From NCBI GenBank assembly GCA_951213105.1, contig OX578135.1, forward strand, positions 158,853,750 to 158,917,749: a DNA stretch of 64,000 bases. Direction: 5' to 3'. The notes under the pieces were generated by a model. The model was given only the letters and a program-made list of their open reading frames with translations. It had not been told where the DNA came from and made no database searches. Positions 57,761 to 64,000 of this stretch are shown piece by piece. The first letter of the stretch is position 1, and each line of letters begins with the position of its first letter. Made by a program: the position numbers and the translations under genes. The DNA is from Amaurobius ferox (taxonomy: Eukaryota; Arthropoda; Arachnida; Araneae; Amaurobiidae).

Positions 57761-57804
57761 GCCCATCAAAACGTGTGTATTATTTTGATTCCGATCTTAC
57801 TTAC

Positions 57805-57978
57805 CTTCGAACGTCGAAAGAGAGGATGGAGAAGGTGGAAGAATCTTCTTCCGGAAGTGGGTCGCTGGTCTGAAAACTCGGTTTCTGGGTTGGTTTCGAT
57901 TTTGATGGGATCTCGCACCGACCTTGAAAAACCGGCGGTCATTCCATTGTCTGGGGCACAATGGCGACTCTTTTGCAA
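57805..57978 (-). CDS. Candidate first coding exon, unknown gene
   Basis: On the minus strand ATG at 57978 (or 57942) opens 58 codons: MQKSRHCAPDNG then MTAGFSRSVRDPIKIE..., EFSDQRPTSGRRFFHLL..., HPLFRRSK. The exon ends at 57805 in AAG followed by GTAAGTAAG, a near-ideal donor, giving a phase 0 junction. The segment is clearly less AT-rich than its surroundings and unlike any repeat in the window. No further exon was found leftwards, so the gene would have a long intron. Family not recognised. The longer plus-strand frame across the same DNA (57773-58216) is judged a shadow. Confidence 0.45.
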
Positions 57979-58219
57979 AGATGATAATCAATGTGTGTTA
58001 GTGTTTCTTCGGCAGACATTGGCAGAGCTCATTAGCCTCTTCGGGTTCAGTGGCGTATTCGCTACCTCTAGGTGGAGTGTAAAAAAATACTTGAAAAAGG
58101 TTGAAAAAAAGTATTTGAAGCAGGAACAAAGTTCAGAAGCGTTCCTAGATTGTTTAGGATATGCAAAACATCTTACTTGCATAATTGTATATATATATAA
58201 ATTTACATTGATTTAGCAG

Positions 58220-58860
58220 TGGTTATTAAAAGTCGCTGATGATTGCTAATTATGTTGAAATAAATTATATTTCTATTAATTTTGCTGAATGTATAATTGT
58301 GGTAAATTTTACTGAAATATTAATTAACATCGCTTCATAAAATTTGTTTAAAATGAATTAATACTGTATGGAATATCATTTGATTGAAATTAATATATAT
58401 TAAAGCATTCGAGAGATTAATCAAAGAAAGAATCTCTTACGGTGTTTTTTAAATAAAAGGCAAATTCCATTAGCAAATCTCAAAAGTAAATTCCATTATA
58501 TAATTTATATAACTTTCATTTTATGGGTTTTTATTTTAATGTGAATTACGCGAAATATTTCTGTGAATTGAGTTCTGGAGATTCAGGTTATATATCAAAC
58601 CTATCATTTCATGCCAACATTCCCAACTTACTGAAATCACTGTAAAATATGTGTAGCTGAGTAATAATATAAAAAATAGCACGCGGAGTTAACATATATT
58701 TACCTGAAGACTCAATTAACCTTATTCCCTTCTCCCTTTCCCTTATAAAGATGGAAAATATTGGTAATTAAGAAACAATGAAATTAATATTAGAAGCCCA
58801 ATTGTCATATTTTATAACTGAAGAAAAATTTATGGGGATGAAGTTGTTTCCCTTGCACCT
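58220..58860. other. AT-rich intergenic DNA
   Basis: Nothing recognised. Confidence 0.4.
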
Positions 58861-58867
58861 ACCCCGA

Positions 58868-59040
58868 ATAGATCTGTCTATTTACAGTAAATAAACATAC
58901 TTCAAATAGATCTGTCTACAGTAAATAGACATACTTCAAATAGATCTGTCTATTTGCAGTAAATAGCATACTTCAAATAGATCTGTCTATTTACAGTAAA
59001 TAGACATACTTCAAATAGATCTGTCTATTTACAGTAAATA
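58868..59040. repeat. Tandem repeat, about 40-bp units, five copies
   Basis: Each unit contains ATAGATCTGTCTATTTACAG and TAAATAGACATACTTCAA; one unit lacks TATT and one lacks a GA, so unit length varies from about 36 to 41 bp. Confidence 0.9.
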
Positions 59041-59251
59041 TTTCAATTTCTTGTATACAGTTATTGATGGGGTTAATACGTATTTATATTGCGTTTTTTT
59101 TTATTCTTTCATTCGTAGTTGTCATAAAACCCCAAAAGTTAAAGAAATATATAGAGGCGTGCAGAAGCTTTAGCCTCATTATCCATGTATTAAGCTTGAT
59201 AAAATTTCCTCAAATCAGAATAGAAGAATTAAAAAAAAAATTTACCATTCG

Positions 59252-59265
59252 CCCCCCCCCCCCCC
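59252..59265 (+). repeat. Poly-C tract (14 C)
   Basis: Uninterrupted run. Confidence 0.95.
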
Positions 59266-59496
59266 TCATTATACTTCGAATTAAAATTTACTCAGAATAA
59301 AACTCCGTGTAAGTGTTCAGCACGAAATTTAGCGTATTCGGGTATTCTGAAGAGTATTCACACTACATCAAATTAATTTTGAGCTGATAAATATGTCTTC
59401 TAAAGATTCTAAACAGGGATACCTTAATGCAGTTTTACATTTTAATTTAACATTGATTTATTTAACGTTTCTAAAGCTGAACAATTTTAAAATATC

Positions 59497-59497
<1 letters not shown>

Positions 59498-59528
<31 letters not shown>

Positions 59529-59536
59529 CACCACCA
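59498..59536 (+). repeat. Poly-C (17 C), then CA and CCA repeats
   Basis: 59498-59514 is all C, followed by ACACAC and ACCACCACC. Confidence 0.95.
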
Positions 59537-60635
59537 CCACAAAAGAAAATAAATAAATAACACTGTTCAGAAAATCTAAGCAAAAACTATCCAATAATAT
59601 AATGGCAGGGTATAAGTCACGAAAAAGGTACATTTAACACTTCTTGCATTCAAATCTTTTTCAAAATCGCCAGACTGAACCGCCACTTAATCGCAGTTAA
59701 AGATATATAATTTTCCTAAAAGGGGCAGAAAAGATAAAACTTAAGAAAAGTCAAAAACATATCCAACCCGTGACGAAAAGACAGAAAATGAAAAACTTGC
59801 TTTACGTGCACCATCATTATCCCTGTGTCAACCAGGAGCAAACAGATACAACGAGGAGTAAAAAGAAGGATGCCCTATCAACCTCTTGGATGTTCGTTTT
59901 CGAAGCCATGCTGTTGTTCACAGCGTTATACGAATTTGTAAGCAAAGGAGAAGGTGGTAATATGGGAAGGACCCTTATCAGGTCCAAAATCAAACATTAT
60001 TGTGGTAATAACTTGGGTAATAACACTACTTACTATTCTATGTAACCTTTTATCTTTGTGTGTGCAAAGCACGAAACTAAAAAAATAGTCATATACTTTT
60101 GCAAAAGAATCAAACGTATTGTAATATTTAGACCATAGAAAATCGGGTGATAATATGAGAATAGCATGTGTGTGTATAACCGAAAATATGATCTATAATT
60201 GCGATTTTAAAGAATTTAAATAGCTCGTTTCAAAGAACTATTTAAATTGTTATTAAAACTCTAGGTTGAATTAAGCTACCTTATTTGCGCAATAAACGAA
60301 AAGAGCAGAAATTATTTTTTACAAAACTCTTAATGCGTGTTAAAACAAATTATGTCTTCCTTCCTCGACGTCATTCCCAAATTGAGTGTCTATTCTGTCG
60401 GGAGACTTGGGTGCATCTTTAGACGTAATGCATAGCTACCGACTAGGTGGCACTAGCATGTCAATAGCTATAGCGAGTCGCATCTTACAACCATCCCCCA
60501 TATTCCCAGATTCTATAGAAAGCAAATCAATTAAAAGTTGTATGACGTGATGTGAGTCTGATAACATTCTTAGAACTAATTCAGACATTTGAACGAAACA
60601 TTATAAAATAACTTTCCCTACCTATATAGATAAAG
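59537..60635. other. AT-rich intergenic DNA
   Basis: An open frame at 59770-60045 lacks a convincing start and motif. TAGGTGGCACTAGCATG at 60444 resembles the MITE T interior motif. Nothing else. Confidence 0.35.
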
Positions 60636-60639
60636 AACT

Positions 60640-60712
60640 CATGGATTCCAACCACGGATCTTTGCTATGTCAGATGATGTTCTATCAATTGACCTACTGG
60701 GACAATACTATT
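60640..60712 (-). repeat. tRNA-like fragment
   Basis: TCCAACCACGGATCTTTGC and TCAATTGACCTACTGGGAC resemble the complement of a B-box and A-box; weak. Confidence 0.25.
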
Positions 60713-60787
60713 ATCTTCGATAGTCATCAGACTCTGGGTTACTTTACATAGTAGAAAAATATGAAAAACTAACATGGACCGCTTATT

Positions 60788-61721
60788 ACTTTCCTTATAT
60801 ACATAATGTATAAAGAAAGTATTGTGACGGGGCCGAAAATTCGAATTCGAGTTTTCGACGAGAGAGCACGTTTCAAGCATCCCTGATCACGAATCAAACA
60901 TTTTTGAAGTAATGTCTGTGTGTGTGTGAAAGTATGTGTTTGCGTGTGTGTGTGTCAGTGGGTCTGTGGAGACGATAACTGACGAACGAATGGACCGATT
61001 CGAACCAAATTTGGTACAAAAATCACAATCCGTAAACACTGGAAGCCTGTTGTTTTTATACGCAATCGAATGTTCAGAACCCCCATAAATTTTCGAATGA
61101 AATTTTGAAAAAATCGTCAAAAAATCAAAACCACTAATAAAGTTACGAAAATAGACATTTGTTATGTAATTTTTCATTAGAAAACGATCGACATAAATTT
61201 TAGAACGCTAACATGAACCGTTCTCGAGATATTGCACATTTTTCAAAAAAATTATCAAAAAGTCATATAAAATAGGAAAAAAAAATCCTATTGAGAAACA
61301 TGTTCACTTTTCATATGTAATATCATGCGATAAATTGGGTGACATCATTCTCGTGGCTCTAGCTTGTTCCATTCATGAAAAAAGATACTTTGAGTAATAC
61401 TTTTGTATTGGAACTCCAATAGTCATTTATCTGCTGTAAGAATAACTTATTTCTTCGTCCATAAGGCTTGGCGAGATTTTGGCGACGAAATTGGCGGAAT
61501 GTCGCCAACTTGGCGACTTTTTGAAATGTTTCCAAATTAACGAAAATCTTGCCAAATGGATAAAAATGACGCTAAATCAATGAAAATGACCACTAATTGT
61601 CGAAAATTCAATATCTTGGAAGGAATATTAGTATCTACTATAAGAAAAACCTATATTTTTTACTGTAAAAGTAGTAAATTCATTACATTATATAAGGAAA
61701 ATCATGTGTTGCCCACATCAG
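60788..61721 (+). mobile_element. Family 1 element copy F (full length)
   Basis: Hairpin end with one change (AAAGAAAGT), CGAATTCGAGTTTTCGACG, short TG blocks with AAAGTATGTG, GACGAACGAATGGACCGATT, CCGTTCTCGAGATATTGC (61218), array about 61470-61615, terminal box ATGTGTTGCCCACATCAG. Confidence 0.8.
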
Positions 61722-61727
61722 ATTTTT

Positions 61728-61820
61728 AATACCGGCTCGATCCCACGATCTTCGACTTCACTTTCCATCCTACCTAATGCAGTGGTCATAGTTTTAACCA
61801 CTCGACATAGATCGCCGGTA
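61728..61820 (-). repeat. tRNA-like SINE head directly beside family 1 copy F
   Basis: On minus, CGGCGATCTATGTCGAGTGG (A-box side) and CGTGGGATCGAGCCGG (B-box side) at tRNA spacing. Confidence 0.4.
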
Positions 61821-61904
61821 TGTTAAGTTTAAAATGTCACAGATGTCTTTTTAATGTGAAAAGATAATATCTTCTTTTATAGTTGAAATGGACCCTATAA
61901 TAGA

Positions 61905-62230
61905 ACGTACATGAAGATTATTGTTACAATGTCGAAAAACAGAATTCGAAATTTTGACGGATTGACACGTTTGGAGTATCATAAATGAACCCGGATCAAC
62001 GCTTTTCAGGGGATATTTGAGTGTATGTACATGCGAGCATGGTGTCTTCTGAACGAATTGGGAAATTCGAACAGAACAGGGTGCGATTGTTGGAATCTGT
62101 GCATATCGGAACCTTATTTACTTTGATTGAGATCGTGCATTCAGCAGGTCAAAGTTTTGCGAATGCTTTGAATGCTGAAAAATTAAAACATTCAAAACAC
62201 TCAAATGTATTGAACAAACAATTGTCTTTG
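61905..62230 (+). repeat. Family 1/2 element fragment K, very diverged
   Basis: TTGTTACAATGTCGAAAAAC, AATTCGAAATTTTGACGGAT, TGACACGTTTGGAGTATC and GAACGAATTGGGAAATTCGA follow the family order; both ends lost. Confidence 0.4.
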
Positions 62231-62865
62231 TAAAATATTTCTCTTCAGAAAATAAATAGCATGCATTTTAGAATAACTGCTTTCAAATTATTGCAAGTTT
62301 TTCGAATTAATTTTCCAAAGTCGTAATTTCATAAACTAAAATTAAATACGTTTTTACTCGATTTAGTTTTAAAATTATAGAGTTTAAAGAAATTCACGTA
62401 TATAATTCTGTTAGTTATTTTATTTTCAAAAAATATACATTTCTTTACTTTCCCATGTGATAAAACATTCGGGTATTATTTATCAATATTTGTTTCATTT
62501 TTATTTGAACCATAGCATTTTGGAGTACAAAATAATGTTAGTGATGCCATCAATACGTACTTAAAATACTTTAATTATTGAATCACAAACAACTGTGACG
62601 TCATAGTCCTCCTCCCATATAAGTTTTACTATAGCATCTTTAAAATGTAAATTAGGTCTATAGACGCGTGGTTGACGAACTTTAAATGAAAGAAGGAAGG
62701 TAGTGACTAAGTGATTTGCAAAAAAGAATCTCTTCTCTGTAAAATTGTGTGTAAGATAAACCACAGATGTAACATAAACCACGGTGTCATAGGAAGTTCT
62801 CAAGACGCGATGCCTTCATCTCTTTACTATATACACAGTCAACATTTTTCCACCAAATGCTACCT

Positions 62866-62883
62866 GGGGGGGGGGGGGGGGGG
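62866..62883 (+). repeat. Poly-G tract (18 G)
   Basis: The longest G run in the window. Confidence 0.95.
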
Positions 62884-64000
62884 CTTTACGAATGGTATGA
62901 TTGGTGGCCATAACTACACTCTTCCTACGAGCACCTATGATGTGTTATCATATTTTGTAACTTCATAATGTATCATTTTCAATTTGTGTAAGCTGACGTA
63001 ACATTGATGATATAAAATTTTATAATTTTGACCGTATGTGATACTTTAAGTTCATTATTTATTTTATTTTGCATGTAGCCAATTAATAAAAATATTTAAT
63101 ATTTATTAAATAAAAAAAAATCATAGAAATGGATCCCAGGAGCCACACACAATAAAAATAAACACTAGATTGAGATAAACGATCGCCATATAGTCCCCAT
63201 GCTCCATGTGGGCCCCCAATGTTTCATAGCACAGCATCTCACCCCCCGCAGAAAATTTAATCCTTTTGGCAGTAATATTTTGATCACGATGAAGCAGGCT
63301 GTGAAATCTTTTAAAATCAATTGTTATTTTATTTGAAATTTTATGGAAGAGGACCCGGCAGAACTTCAGGGAGACAGCGAAATTGCTTTTAAATTATTTA
63401 AGTATTTTTAAATTTTTATTATTTATTTAAATATAAAAAAACGATTATTTTGCGTAATTGAGTAAAGTTTTATAATTTCAAATTCAATAAAGTTGTTGGA
63501 AGATTGGGGGGGATCTTCTTACATGTGGAGGCTTTAAGAAGAAGCTTATCGGCAAATCAATCCCTGCTTTTTAAACAATTTATACCAAATATCATTTTAT
63601 TTGAAACGACGCTCTTGATTGCCGTTTTACCATTTTAAGAGTTATGCTAGATTTGCACAAAATAATAACACTGTAGCCAATGAAATGTTAAAATATGATT
63701 ATTTGTAGAAAATATTTTCAAGTTTGAAAGTACTTGCGTGAGCACAGCGTCTTCATATTCACTTCCGCATCACCACTCTACGCACTCTTGCAAGGGTTTA
63801 CGGTTTTGCTTGATGTGGGGAATGGTCAGTAGGTATACATAACTTTTTAATCACAGTAATTTGAATGCTATTAAATGGGGTGCCATATCATAATATGGAG
63901 AAGGCTATGATGATTCTTTTTTCCGCAATTTCTAACTTGAGAATCAGGGGTTTGAGGATTGTTTCTCAGATATCTCATACCGTAAAGAAGACGCTTCAAT
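62884..64000. other. AT-rich intergenic DNA to the right edge
   Basis: No supportable gene or repeat end. Confidence 0.4.

Noticed and set aside
57773..58216. 147-aa plus-strand frame
   Set aside because: Overlaps the minus-strand exon candidate, which has a better start, composition and splice donor; the C-terminal half is lysine-rich AT DNA.
59770..60045. 91-aa frame as a gene
   Set aside because: No ATG at the start of the frame, no motif and no splice signals that fit.
62711..62968. 85-aa frame with a glycine run
   Set aside because: The glycines come from the 18-G homopolymer; no other support.

Overview
The window is AT-rich, intron- and repeat-dominated animal DNA. It has no operons, bacterial signals or dense coding. 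Long TA and CA/TG microsatellites, many non-autonomous transposons, tRNA- and 5S-derived SINE-like repeats, LINE fragments and a solo LTR point to an arthropod. The translated consensus of the commonest repeat is familiar to me from spider gene predictions, so an orb-weaving-spider-like chelicerate is my best guess. This is inference and has not been tested by search.

Layout. 1-4.8 kb: a tRNA-headed repeat running off the left edge, a TIR element, and a complete 5S rRNA sequence fused to a SINE body. 5-13 kb: mostly decayed AT-rich DNA, with a microsatellite-containing element (family B) interrupted by another element. 13.4-15.4 kb: the only long open frame, an intact reverse transcriptase with Penelope-like palm motifs, followed by a large TA microsatellite. 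17-27 kb: decayed repeat copies, one small ATG-initiated ORF, a decayed LINE and a Gypsy-type solo LTR. 27-33 kb: another SINE, a second family-B copy and quiet DNA. 33.4-40.3 kb: a run of DNA-transposon remnants (a TA-flanked long-TIR element; a piggyBac-like foldback nested in another TIR element), a higher-order minisatellite, nested perfect palindromes and SINE pieces. 42.7-50.8 kb and 54.7-62 kb: a dense field of one ~0.95 kb repeat family (family 1) and its divergent relative (family 2). These include a three-level nest: family 2 interrupted by a LINE, itself interrupted by family 1.

Host-gene content is thin. The best candidate is a minus-strand first coding exon at 57.8-58.0 kb ending in a strong splice donor. 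Weaker candidates are a terminal exon at 50.9-51.1 kb, a first exon near 52.1 kb and a 72-aa ORF at 19.0 kb.

The most interesting signals are: (i) SINE bodies that carry interchangeable 5S and tRNA heads and share a hairpin domain with apparent compensatory changes; (ii) family 1/2 elements with a hairpin at one end, a conserved box at the other and an internal array of 20-bp iteron-like units; there are 13 copies of the conserved terminal box in 64 kb; (iii) the intact reverse transcriptase with a CxC...HxH motif and no visible endonuclease.
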